Below, one piece after another: positions 45,164 through 55,222 of a stretch of DNA of 64,000 bases. This DNA comes from Antilocapra americana. Taxonomy: Eukaryota > Chordata > Mammalia > Artiodactyla > Antilocapridae. The notes beneath the pieces were generated by a model. It saw only the letters and a program-made list of their open reading frames with translations. It was not told the origin of the DNA and searched no databases. Made by a program: the position numbers and the translations under genes. Position 1 is the stretch's first letter; every line of letters begins with the position of its first letter. Location of the stretch: NCBI GenBank assembly GCA_007570785.1, contig ML660201.1, forward strand, positions 37,151,156 to 37,215,155, in the 5' to 3' direction.

Positions 45164-45256
45164 TCAAGGAGATAGTGAAGGACAGAGGAGCCTGGTATGC
45201 TGCATTCCGTGGGGTTGCAAAGAGTTGGACACAATTTAGCATCTGAACAACAACCA
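45164..45256 (+). mobile_element. BovB LINE 3' tail, short
   Basis: 'ggagatagtgaaggacaga', 'ggagcctggtatgctgcatt', 'gttgcaaagagttggacac', 'ctgaacaacaac': only the last ~90 bp of BovB, an extreme 5' truncation. Confidence 0.85.
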
Positions 45257-45708
45257 AAAATCTGTATCAAGTCATACAAAGATATGGCAAAACTGTCTAT
45301 GAATAGACTGTCATGCCACTTTAAAGACTGATGCATGATTAATTAGATCTTATCACTTCCAAATCTACTCAAAAGAAAAAAAAATACAAATTTTACCCAA
45401 TAAGTATGTAAACTCAAGCCTTTCCCACTAATGGGAAGCATTACTATGTCCATCGATGGAAATCCAAAAAATCCACGAGCATTTTTAATTGTTGTGTTGC
45501 TTATGCCTTTGAACCTGAGGACTCTTCTCCTTTTGTTAATGGGGAGATTCACAAGTGTTAGCTCATTAAGATAGGAGACACTGCACTGAGACCTGATCCT
45601 TGATATAATAAAAATGATTGAACAGGAATTTAAACAGAAATATTATTACATTTCTCATCATGTGATTTAATTATTTAATGCCAGGTGTCTGCGGTGCCTA
45701 CAGCCCTC
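45257..45708. other. Single-copy interval
   Basis: No repeat or gene was recognised. Confidence 0.4.
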
Positions 45709-45780
45709 TTCTACATATCCGTGGTGCTGTGTGTCCCACCTGTAGGAAGGCAGCTATGCTTACCACTGTACCACCAACAC
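45709..45780 (-). pseudogene. tRNA-Gly(UCC)-like half gene
   Basis: On the reverse strand, from 45780, the first 36 bases match the 5' half of mammalian tRNA-Gly with TCC anticodon at about 33 positions. They include the acceptor start (gtgttgg), an intact A box (tggtacagtgg), 'taagcatagctgcc' and the anticodon loop with TCC. After the anticodon the match breaks down: no B box (ggttcgattcc) and no matching acceptor 3' side. It is probably a truncated tRNA pseudogene or an unfamiliar tRNA-derived SINE head. Confidence 0.55.
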
Positions 45781-46071
45781 TGTCCTACGTGAGCAGCCCT
45801 GGGCTGGTGGTGGGAGAGCAAGGCTTTTGTTTCAAACCTGCCATTCACTAGCTATAGCATTTCTAGCTTTTACTTTCCTTTGCCAGCTTATAGGAATATT
45901 TCAAAGAGGGGACAAGAACATATTTGCTCCAGACAAGAGTAGTTGGGCAAGTGAGTGTGTTTAATTCCGAGGATCAGTATTAGGAAGCCAGTTCCCCTGC
46001 TTCCTCTCCTCTCTTAGGACCAAGCCTGCTGCTGAGGACACAATTCTGCTGCCTCCTCCAGTAAGAAATTT

Positions 46072-46288
46072 TCTGAAAGTGAAATGGTTAGTTCCTCAGT
46101 CATGTCCGACTCTTTGTGACCCCATGGACTGTATCCCACCAGACTCCTCTGTCCATAGAATTGTCCAGGCAAGAATACTGGAGTGGGTTGCCATTTCTTT
46201 CTGCATGGGATCTTCCTGACCCAGGGATTCTACTCAGGTCTCCCACTTTGCAGGCAGATTCTTTACTGTCTGAGCCACCAGGGAAGCT
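46072..46288 (-). mobile_element. Bov-tA SINE
   Basis: Reverse copy: 'ctcagtcatgtccgactctt', 'actgtatcccaccagactcc', 'cttcctgacccagggattct', 'ctttactgtctgagccacca'. Confidence 0.94.
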
Positions 46289-47673
46289 TCAGAGATAATA
46301 AGAGCTCAAACCTGGCAGAAGGGGGTCCCCATAATTTTTAAGGAGGGGAATAAGGTGAAAGACTTCCACATACTTTACTTACTGCTATTGTCAGTTAGGA
46401 CATTCCTCTCTCTCATAGGCCATGATGAATACCTTCTAAAAGCCACAGGGGAGAAAATTTCACCAAGAGCAGGAAAACTATTTTGAACCTGTGAAGTCTT
46501 TCCTGGATAGATTTATGACATGCTGGTTTCTGGTACAGAGGTCAAAAGATAGAATTTACTAAATTTTTATTAGTTCTGAGATAATATGAATTAAAAAATA
46601 TACCAGTAATATAGTTATTAGAGAATTTAAAAATCTATGCATTAAATATGCACAGCATTTGAAAAGAACTTTCATTTATGAAACATACAATGTGAAGAAA
46701 AATGGTTATTTTAGCATTAAAACAGTATTTCTGTCTTGGTATTCACTGCATCATCACCCCATTTCTTTACAGTCTCATCTGTTCATGTATTACCTAAGTA
46801 TCCAGTATTGGTCTCTCTGTTTATGTGACTCTTACTGAATACCAAAGCTAGATGAGAATGCACATCATTTAGTATTTGATTTTTCTTTTGTATGAGATAC
46901 ATTTTCATTAGCCTAAAAAATTAATTTGCCATGTGGCATTGCGCTGGAACATGAGCTTGTGATATTGTTATAATGATATCAGGTCCAGTTCCTATTTAGC
47001 CCAGCTCTTTTTCTCCCTGGTAAACAGACGGCCACACACAGACATATACAGATGTGTGCGTGCACGCGCGTGCACACGCACACACGGCTCAAAGAAAGCT
47101 AAGTCATTCTTTATCATTAGGTCTTAGGACCATTGCACATACAAGAACCCTGGAAAGTTGGACTGAACCTTTGGTGCAGTCTTTTACCTGCATTCAAGTA
47201 GCTTCAGTGGGCTTGATCCGGAGCTGACTCTTTTTCTTCTGCTCTAATTAGGAGTCACATCTCACCTGAGCAGCGGGAGGGGCTGTCAATGTAGAACACT
47301 CTAGTGCTAGAGGAAATGGAACCAGAGAGCTAGAGAATAGGTTTCCTTATGGTTGGTGTTGGTTCAGGCTACTTAGCATCAAGCTTACTCAGTCTGGGGC
47401 ATTATCCTTAGGGATGGTGGCTGCTGGAAATGAAGAGAGAGATTTACTCACTGGAAGAGCAGATAAGAGAGAGACAGAGATTGCACTGTGTGCCTCTGAA
47501 ATCTCTGTCACAAGGAAGCAGAGTTTTCTAAATGGAGGTCCTTTCTCCCTGGAATGGAGGGATTACTTGCCCTTAGTCCTCACTCATCCTGAGAAGGTAC
47601 AAAGGAGATGGAGGCAGGAGGAGAGAAACCTGGAGTGGAGGCAGCTAAGCTGCTGGAGTATTAGCCTAGAGAC
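46289..47673. other. Single-copy interval, Z-DNA tract inside
   Basis: No gene was recognised. The 145-codon forward frame (47414-47851) ends in a SINE; its first ~80 codons have no recognised domain. 46860-46990 is AT-rich and repeat-free ('cattagcctaaaaaattaat'). Confidence 0.4.
47052..47086. other. Alternating purine-pyrimidine palindrome
   Basis: Thirty-five bases of strictly alternating purine/pyrimidine containing five CpG steps, centred on the perfect 16-bp palindrome 'gtgcacgcgcgtgcac' (47060-47075). Confidence 0.9.
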
Positions 47674-47890
47674 TTGTTGTTGTTATTGTTTAGTCACTCA
47701 GTCGTGTCTGACTTATTGTGACACGATGGACTGTAGTCCACCAACCTCCTCTGTCCATGGGATTTCCCAGGCAAGATTACTGGTGTGGGTTGCCATTTCT
47801 TTCTCCAGGGGATCTTTCCAACAGGGATGGAACCCGCGTCTCCTGCATTGACAGGCGGACTCTTTACCATGTAGCCAGCTGGGAAGCCCA
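47674..47890 (-). mobile_element. Bov-tA SINE
   Basis: Reverse copy with a (TTG)n tail, 'cactcagtcgtgtctgactt', 'gggatttcccaggcaagatt', 'cgtctcctgcattgacagg', 'tttaccatgtagccagctgg'. Confidence 0.94.
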
Positions 47891-48755
47891 GAGGCACAAA
47901 AGGGGATGGTGAGTCCTCTCTCCATCTTTTCTGTTTTTCTTCTGATATTCACAGAAATTTAGGTTTCTCACCTAATTCTCAACAATAGACATATTTTTAT
48001 GACCTTTTTTTTTTTCTAAACTAGTGAAATGTGTATAGAAGCATAAATGTGTAGTTAGACTGAATGTTAGAGTGAGCGGAGGGAATGACTGGATAGGGGG
48101 AGGAGTGACTTTGTCTGTCTGGAAATGTTGGAGACACAATGTTTATGAGACACATGGTTTGGAAAATTGTAATCTTCGCAACATTTACTCAGTGCCCACC
48201 GAGTGTTCAACACCTCCACTACCTCAGTTAAAAATAATCAATCTCTATCATGCTGATGAGTTGCTCTGAAAATAACTACCAATTATCCCAACTTCAGTAG
48301 AGAAGATAATATACTTTTAATTGGGAGCTAACTGGAGAGGAATATAGAGATACTAGTAGATATTTTGTAAGAAAGCCTTCTGTATCTTGAGAAAGAATCC
48401 TACCATTCAGCCACCCTTGCAGACAATGAATGTGAAAGTGTCATCTTCCAAGGAGATTCTCTGAGGAAGTAAGTGCCTTCTTACCTTCCTGGGGTGCCAT
48501 GAAAATGAGAAAGATATCTGTCTCAAGTAATCCAAGGTTCCTGTTTCTGTGGTCTTAGAATTTATAACTTGTTAAAAAGAAAAAAATGCTGGTGGTTTCC
48601 AACTTGAGAAAGGGATGACTTGACTTGACTTATTCTTTGTGGTGTGGTAATTACTTATGGTCCTCAGATATGAAAGTGGCTGTCATAGGAAGAGGGACTA
48701 AAATTTATTCTTTCTAGTTCCTGATGACAAATGCAAGTAAAAGGGAAACTGATAT
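47891..48755. other. Single-copy interval
   Basis: A T-run lies at about 48007-48015 and a short direct repeat 'gacttgacttgactta' at about 48617-48631. A 65-codon frame at 48072-48269 has no recognised domain. Confidence 0.4.
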
Positions 48756-48998
48756 TGTTGTTCAGTCGCTCAGTCATGTCCAGCTCTTTGCAACCCCATG
48801 GACTGCAGCATGCCAGGCTTCTCTGTCCTTCATTATCTCCTGGAGTTTATTCAAAGTCACATCTATTGAATTGGTGATGCCATTCAACCACCTCATTCTC
48901 GGTCGTCGTCTTCTCCTGTCTCCAATCTTTCCCATCATCAGAGTCTTTTCCAGTGAGTGGGCTCTTTGCATCAGGTGGCCAAAGTTTTGAAGCTGCAA
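48756..48998 (-). mobile_element. BovB LINE 3' end
   Basis: Reverse orientation: 'ttgttgttcagtcgctcagt', 'cagcatgccaggcttctctg', 'gaattggtgatgccattcaa', 'cccatcatcagagtcttttc', 'gcatcaggtggccaaagttt'. Truncated after ~240 bp. Confidence 0.93.
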
Positions 48999-49769
48999 GC
49001 TGATTTTAGCTTGAATTAATAGCTTCACAGCAATTACAGAGGACTACTGGTAGAATGATAATTTCCACGAAATAGTGATAATACTATTAATGGAAGGATT
49101 TAAACTTAACTACGGTTCTTTGGAAGCAAGTGACCAATCAACTTGAGCTAATATATGTTTAAAAAAGTCTATCTGGGAACTCACAGAATCAAGATGGGAT
49201 CAGGAGGACCAGGCTTATAAATAGGAGATGGATGAAGATTGAGTCTACTTGGCTGTTGAGGTGCTTCTGTAGTAATGAATGAATGAATGAATGAGTCATG
49301 GGTCACTCTTATTAGGACTCAAAATCCTGTAAGAGAATGGCCAGTTGGCTGAGCTAAGGGTACATGCTCATTCTTTGTCCATATGGAGTGGGACGGCAGA
49401 ATACCTTCCAGAGGTTTCTAGAGATGCTTTCAAATTTTGTAGTGGAATGGTAGAGCACCTAATTTACTATCCTACAAAGACTGCCTACAGTATGGGAGAA
49501 ATTCCTCAAGAAGGAACCATGATTACAAAAAGGGAATAAGAGCTAAGGAGCCAAAAATTAGCAAGCGATATTTAGTACAGAAACTGGATGGACGTTCATT
49601 AAGGCCATCATAAAGGAGGATTGTTTATTGGGCAGGAAACTAGACAGTAACAAAAAGACTTGGTCCCTGTGACTTCAGTAACACTCATGGGCAAGAATCC
49701 TTGAGAGATTAGAGCTTGGGCCACCTTAATGATAGCCAGGCAAACTTGGTGATAGCATGCTCTGCCTTC
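48999..49769. other. Single-copy interval with (ATGA)5
   Basis: A short tandem 'aatgaatgaatgaatgaatg' lies at 49274-49294. A 64-codon frame at 49345-49539 has no recognised domain. Confidence 0.45.
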
Positions 49770-49797
49770 AAGGATGATATCTAGGGATATCATCCTT
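49770..49797. repeat. Perfect 12-bp-arm hairpin at SINE junction
   Basis: Arms 'aaggatgatatc' (49770-49781) and 'gatatcatcctt' (49786-49797) with the 4-base loop 'tagg'. The right arm lies exactly between the 5' TSD copy and the CHR SINE start. Confidence 0.95.
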
Positions 49798-49912
49798 CAC
49801 TGGCAGTCCAGTGGTTAAGATGCGATGTTTCCACTGCAGAAGGTGTGGCTTCCATCAGGGAACCTAAGATACTATATGCCATGTGGTGAGGCAGGGAAAA
49901 AAAAAAAAAAGG
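49796..49912 (+). mobile_element. CHR-type SINE with poly-A and TSD
   Basis: 'cactggcagtccagtggtta', 'gatgtttccactgcagaag', 'gcttccatcagggaaccta', 'gccatgtggtgaggcaggg', then a 14-A tail. The 8-bp 'tatctagg' occurs at 49778-49785 and directly after the tail at 49913-49920. Confidence 0.9.
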
Positions 49913-49920
49913 TATCTAGG

Positions 49921-50139
49921 AGTGGCTTCCATTCGTGTATTTTTATCTGGATAGAGTGACCAAATACATTTCATATGCCCCAAATCTTGGGATTCCTTAC
50001 CATTTTCTCTCTCCTCTTCCATCTCCTATGAAAGTTTCTAAACTCCATTTTAGACAACCTCCTTAAAACCCCTTAAGCAAAAATATGTGCTTCTTTACTG
50101 TGTTTCCAGAATATAAATAAAAATCTTATTACACTGTTT
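49921..50139. other. Single-copy interval
   Basis: No repeat or gene was recognised. Confidence 0.4.
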
Positions 50140-50225
50140 CCCACTGGACCACAAGCTCCTTGATGCAGGGACCTGGTCTTTTATTACTGGAGTTTAAACA
50201 CATAGCATAGGGACAAGGAGTTGAA
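50140..50225 (+). repeat. L2 LINE 3' end
   Basis: 'ggaccacaagctccttgatg', 'cagggacctggtctttta', 'aacacatagcatagggaca': the sense L2 terminus ('...gtaagctccttgagggcagggac'). Confidence 0.65.
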
Positions 50226-50824
50226 CAAGCTGAAAGATAAAGGGATAGTGACCAGAGGCCTCACAAGCTTGGGTTCTATACAGAGCCTTCTCTAACTGCC
50301 TCCTCAAACATGTCCTAATCCATATACTCTTGGTCCTAAGCAGTGTGAATATTTGATCTCCTGGTATCTGTCAGGTGGAACCTTTCTCTGAGAAGCTGAA
50401 GGCATTTCATTCTATTGATTTGTTCTCACTAGAGCTGAGCTGTCAGTGGTAAGTAGGCATTTGTTTCTATTATGACTGTCAATAGTATGATTTCAGATCA
50501 CTTTTATCCTAGTGGTTTCAAGGGATCACACTTTTAATTTACAAAGCCAGCTCCCTAAAACTGAACCAGACCAAATCATATTAAGCTGTATACCCTAAGC
50601 TTTCAATTTATGGGCATTATTATTGAGAGAAATTATCATATGAACAAAGGTGGCTATGGAAGAATAGAAATCACACAACAATAGCAACAACAAAAACTGC
50701 TATAAAGTTTCAGAGAAGGGAGAAATCACAAGCAAACAGAGGGGAGACTGAATGAGGTCAGAACGCTCTTGTTTCAAATACACTGTGGGTAGATTCCCTA
50801 CCTTCTGATTACTGTTAGTCCTAC
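50226..50824. other. Single-copy interval
   Basis: No gene was recognised; a short 'acaacaatagcaacaacaa' simple stretch lies near 50677-50695. Confidence 0.4.
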
Positions 50825-50905
50825 TAGTTTGTGAGATCTGTGAAATGGGGATGATAACAGCAATGTAATTCCTAAGGCTATTATGAGGATTCAGTGAACC
50901 TGTTG
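50825..50905 (+). repeat. MIR SINE fragment
   Basis: 'ctgtgaaatggggatgataa', 'gctattatgaggattcagtg': the sense MIR 3' part. Confidence 0.7.
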
Positions 50906-51372
50906 GTTCCTGGTTTATTCTCCACCCTGCATAGATTCCAACCTCCTGGGCAATCATAGGGGGAGGGAGAGTGAGCAGAGATCTGCAGTCTTAGGGCTCA
51001 TCACTTAGGACACCAAGAGCATGCCCCTCCTTGTTTCCTGGTCCACGCTACTTCCTACAAAGGGTAGAAGCTGATGAGTGGAATAGGAGACCACATGTAG
51101 CTGCATAATTTGCTGCCTACACTTAATTGGTGAGAGGTGCTTGGAGAAGCAACACTCAGAATAGCAAAACTCTCCAGCTATGTTGTTTTAACCTCACCCT
51201 TTCACACTTAAACCAAATTCTTCCCCTTCAGGACTTAATTATTTGAGGCAAAAATACATCTTAAGCTTCTTTTAGATTGTCTCCTAAGATGGAATCGGTC
51301 TCTGTGTGTGACCCAAACTCTAATTACTGTTTTATTTATTAATATTGGCATGTGATTTTTCTCTTGTTATAG
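50906..51372. other. Single-copy interval before a strong acceptor
   Basis: Repeat-free. It ends with 'gatttttctcttgttatag', a strong splice-acceptor match. Confidence 0.4.
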
Positions 51373-51430
51373 TGGTTGGAATCTTGTTTCCAGGACAACC
51401 AGAAGCTGCCAAGATCTTTGTACCTACAGG
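51373..51430 (+). other. Candidate exon (best of the set)
   Basis: A 58-base segment bounded by a strong acceptor (tttttctcttgttatag) and a near-consensus donor (ACAGG then gtaaga). All three forward frames are open; they read e.g. WLESCFQDNQKLPRSLYLQ or VGILFPGQPEAAKIFVPTG, neither recognised. The context is repeat-free on both sides for several hundred bases. It could be a non-coding transcript exon. Evidence is splice-motif quality plus absence of stops. Confidence 0.3.
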
Positions 51431-51684
51431 GTAAGAGTCCTGCTATAGTCTTGGTTCCTTTTACTTTTGTGGGCAAAAGTATTCAATTAGTTCCATAATT
51501 CTGTCAGCTTTCTCTCATTGTGTTTTCTCCTCACACAAGGTTAGGTTCACCTGTGCAGTTATTTTTAAATACATATACTAATGTACATCCTATTTATCTA
51601 AAATCTGACCTTGATGGCTTTCTCTTCTACTACCCAGTGGCTCCAGTTGTGATGAAGACTTCCCACTGAAAATTGTTACTACAT
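51431..51684. other. Single-copy interval
   Basis: No repeat or gene was recognised. Confidence 0.4.
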
Positions 51685-51890
51685 GCAAACCACTTGAAAC
51701 AGCGTTAAGCACACAGCAGGCTCTCAATAAATCTGAGCTGTTTTTACTCTCATCATCATCATTATTACTAGAATCACCATATAGTTATTTTGTGGATTAA
51801 ATAATAAAATATTTATAAAGTATGTTAGCATATTGCTTAGCACATTGTAGGCCCTCAATCATGTTAGGTACTGCTAGTTATAGGAGCAGA
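51685..51890 (+). repeat. Two MIR/L2-type 3' ends in series
   Basis: 'gcgttaagcacacagcaggc' with 'tctcaataaatctgagctg', then 'gattaaataataaaatattt' with 'ttgcttagcacattgtaggc': two sense MIR-type termini one after another, the second overlapping an AT-rich variant of the MIR end. Confidence 0.6.
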
Positions 51891-53299
51891 AGCTAGAAAT
51901 TTATTTAAGAAAATAAAGCACAGCATCTTCAAGGGTAATTGCCTTGGCTCCATTCAGTTCATTCTTACATGCCATTTCCTTCTATGGCACTTTAAAATGA
52001 GGATGAGTTTTCAGAACCATGCTTTATTCAGAGGTATTTCAAGATGTATGGTCATAAAGAAATCCACTTATACTCAGTAAGTCAGAAAAGTGGTATCATA
52101 TTTCATGCATTCATTTTAGAGTGATGATTATATGTTTTTACAAGTAACTTGTAAAAAGCTCATCATTAAAAATGTAAGCAATTCAGAAAGTTATAAAAAG
52201 AGAAAGAAACACATCATCCTAAATGCTACCTGCCAGAATTATTCGCTCTGAACAGTTGAAGAGCGTCTCCTAATGCACGTATATAGATAGGAAGATAGAA
52301 AGATAGATAGTAAGAATTAACCTTATGAGGATGGAAATAACTCAGAAGTAACTCCTTTCTTCCAGCTTCCTCTCTCATTCCCTTCCAGTTTTGTTCCTCT
52401 TGTTGTATTTACTTTGATGGGTTTATAGCATCCTCAGTTTGTTTTGCAAATGTAATTCTCCCATTTGTTTAGTTCTAGGTCGATTTTTATTTGGATCCAC
52501 TGCTGATTATTAGTCTTTTTTCTGTGGTTTGCACATCCCAGGTTTATTTATTTGGACTTTTCTCTTGGTTGGATAACTTTCTTCATCAAGACTTTTTTCC
52601 TAAGCTATCTCATGAGGGTTATATTTTCTAAGGTTTTTAACTTCTGAGAATAGACCTACTGTCTTTTTACTTGAATAACAGCTTGGCTGATAGGGTGTTC
52701 TCAGGACACCTTTCTTTCCCTCTGAAGATTGCCTTTCCCTCTGAAAGTGTAAGGCCAGGCTGATTCTTTTTCCCTCTTAGAATTGACTTGCTGTCTTCTT
52801 AGATGCTCAAATAACTCTAGTTTTATTTTGATGTGTAATAAGTTAATTAGAGTATCTTAATGCTGATTGTTACATTTTTTTTCTCAATATGATATGTCAT
52901 TTTCGTCTGTGCATTCAGTTCTTTCTCTTCTAGGGGAATATTTCTATGTGATAATTCAGTTTTTCTTTTTCTAGTTCACTATTTCAGGGGACACCAATAA
53001 TATTTTGGTTGATTTCCTTTATCCATCTTACATAATCATGCTATGCTTTCTCTTTGCATTAGCAAGTTTCTTGCCTTTTCCTTAAGTGTTGATTATAATT
53101 ATTTTAAATTTCTCTATTATTCTATTAACTTGATTTTTAGCTTTGAATTTTTCTAGTTCTGTTTTTGATTTACTTAGTAGATCTTCAGTGACACATAATA
53201 TTTTTCAGTGGGTCCTTAGCTCTGGAATTTCCTTTTAACTTTTCATTTGAATTCCTATTGAATATTCTTATTGAGTTATTTAATATTAAAGAATACTCA
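51891..53299. other. AT-rich interval, probable unassigned old repeats
   Basis: A 'gatagatag' stretch lies near 52286-52312. From 52440 the text ('ggtttgcacatcccaggttt', 'tctaggggaatatttctatg') reads like an old antisense LINE into which BovB inserted, but I cannot name the family. Confidence 0.35.
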
Positions 53300-54568
53300 T
53301 ACACGCTAGTAAAGTAATGCTCAAAATTCTCCAAGCTAGGCTTCAGCAATACATGAACCACGAACTTCCAGATGTTCAAGCTGGTTTTAGAAAAGGCAGA
53401 TGAACCAGAGATCAAATTGGCAACATCGGCTGGATTATCAAAAAAGCAAGAGAGTTCCAGAAAAACATCTACTTCTGCTTTATTGACTATGAAAAAGCCT
53501 TTGATTGTGTGGATCACAATAAACTGTGGAAAATTCTGAAAGAGATGGGAATACCAGACCATCTGACCTGTCTCTTGAGAAACCTATATGCAGGTCAGGA
53601 AGCAACAGTTAGAACTGGACATGGAACAACAGACTGGTTCCAAATTGGCAAAGGAGTACATCAAGGCTATATATTGTCACCCTGCTTATTTAACTCATAT
53701 GCAGAGTACCTCATGAGAAATGCTGGGCTGGAAGAAGCACAAGCTGGAATCAAGATTGCTGGAGAAATATCAATAACCTCAGATATGCAGATTATACCAC
53801 CCTTATGGCAGAAAAGTGAAGAGGAACAAAAAAGCCTCTTGATGAAAGTGAAAGAGGAGAGTGAAAAAGTTGGCTTAAAACTCAACATTCAGAAAACCAA
53901 GATCATGGTACCTGGTCCCATCACTTCATGGGAAATAGATGGGGAAACAGTGGAAACAGTGTCAGACTTAATTTTTGGGGGCTCCAAACTCACTGTGGAT
54001 TGGTGATTGCAGCCATGAAATTAAAAGACGCTTACTCCTTGGAAGGAAAGTTATGACCAACCTAGATAGCATATTGAAAAACGGAGACATTACTTTGCCA
54101 GCAAAGGTCCGTCTAGTCAAGGCTATGGTTTTTCCAGTAGCCATGTATGGATGTGAGAGTTGGATGGTGAAGAAAGCTGAGTGCTGAAGAATTGATGCTT
54201 TTGAAGTGTGGTGTTGGAGAAGACTCTTGAGAGTCCTTTAGACTGCAAGAAGATCCAACCAGTCCATCCTAAAGGAGATCAGTCCTGGGTATTCATTGGA
54301 AGGACTGATGTTGAAGCTGAAACTCCAATACTTTGGCCACCTCATGTGAAGAGTTGACTCATTGGAAAAGACCCTGATTCTGGAAAGGATTGGGGGCAGG
54401 AGGAGAAGTGGATGCCAGAGGATGAGATGGCTGGATGGCATCACCAACTCGATGGACATGGGTTTGGGTGGACTCCAGGAGTTGGTGATAGACAGGGAGG
54501 CCTGGCGTCCTGCAATTCGTGGGGTCGCAAAGCATCGGACAGGACTGAGCAACTGAACTGAACTGAAC
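53300..54568 (+). mobile_element. BovB LINE, RT domain to 3' end, inactivated
   Basis: A 1.27-kb 5'-truncated BovB. RT motif A is visible in frame (FCFIDYEKAFDCVDHNKLW, codons from about 53473), preceded by an in-frame TGA at 53401. The 165-codon frame 53509-54006 looks continuous only because a one-base loss near 53761 and a one-base gain near 53812-53815 cancel. Between them the YADD box is out of frame, and in the ancestral frame it reads YADY. A further insertion near 53998 creates the terminal stop. The element ends in the BovB (aactg)n tail. Confidence 0.95.
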
Positions 54569-54789
54569 ATGGGGTATTTGTCTCTGTTCCTTGGATTATA
54601 TATTTTTTCAGCTCAGTTCTTCATCTGTCCTGTTGGTTATATTCCTCTCCATCCTCACCTTTTCATCCCTTTTGTCAAGTAGTATGTCTCCATGGTGTTC
54701 ATCCCTTCTCTTTTTATCCCACTCACAATTAAAATAGGTGTTTCTGTTTTTTTGTTTGTTTGTTTGTTTTATTTCTTTTTGGAAATTAT

Positions 54790-54932
54790 TTTATTATTTA
54801 TTTTTTAAGATTTTTGGCCACATTGTGTGGCAGGCATGTGGAATCTTAGTTCTCTGACCAGGGATTAAACCTGTACCCCAGACATTAGAAGCATGGAGTC
54901 TTAACCACTGGACCAGTGAGAAAGTGCCTTGT
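54790..54932 (-). mobile_element. CHR-type SINE
   Basis: Reverse: 'ttatttattttttaagatt', 'ggccacattgtgtggcaggc', 'tctctgaccagggattaaac', 'gtcttaaccactggaccagt'. Preceded by a (TTTG)n run at about 54745-54768. Confidence 0.85.
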
Positions 54933-55060
54933 TTTTGTTTTCTGAACTGATATGACTGGATCTTCCTTGATCTCTTTTTAAATTATTTGGAACTAGTTTG
55001 TCTTCCCCTTTCTGAGTCACAGTTTGAAAACTGGATGCTATATCCTACCTGTTTTTCTAA

Positions 55061-55222
55061 AGACTGATTTTCACAGTGTGGTCCTGGGATCAGCAACATC
55101 AACTAATGGAGCATATTATGGGACACCCATTCACCCTTATTAAGCTAGACTGTATGGACCTGAGGTCCACGAGTCTGTGTTTCCAGGTGATTCTGGTATA
55201 TCTTAAAATTTGAAAGCCATTG
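55061..55222 (+). mobile_element. hAT-Charlie-type non-autonomous transposon
   Basis: 'tcacagtgtggtcctgggat', 'cagcaacatcaactaatgga', 'gtctgtgtttccaggtgatt', and the terminal 'aaatttgaaagccattg' match the MER20/MER5-like Charlie layout ('cagtggttctcaaagtgtgg' ... 'aagtttgagaaccactg'). The middle is strongly mutated. Confidence 0.6.

Noticed and set aside
44830..45336. Longest frame in the window (168 codons, reverse)
   Set aside because: It runs through a BovB tail, shows no domain or conserved motif and has no splice or promoter context.
53509..54006. 165-codon frame as a functional reverse transcriptase gene
   Set aside because: It has no ATG (it begins at GTG), is 5' truncated, has an upstream in-frame stop, and the YADD box is frameshifted and mutated.
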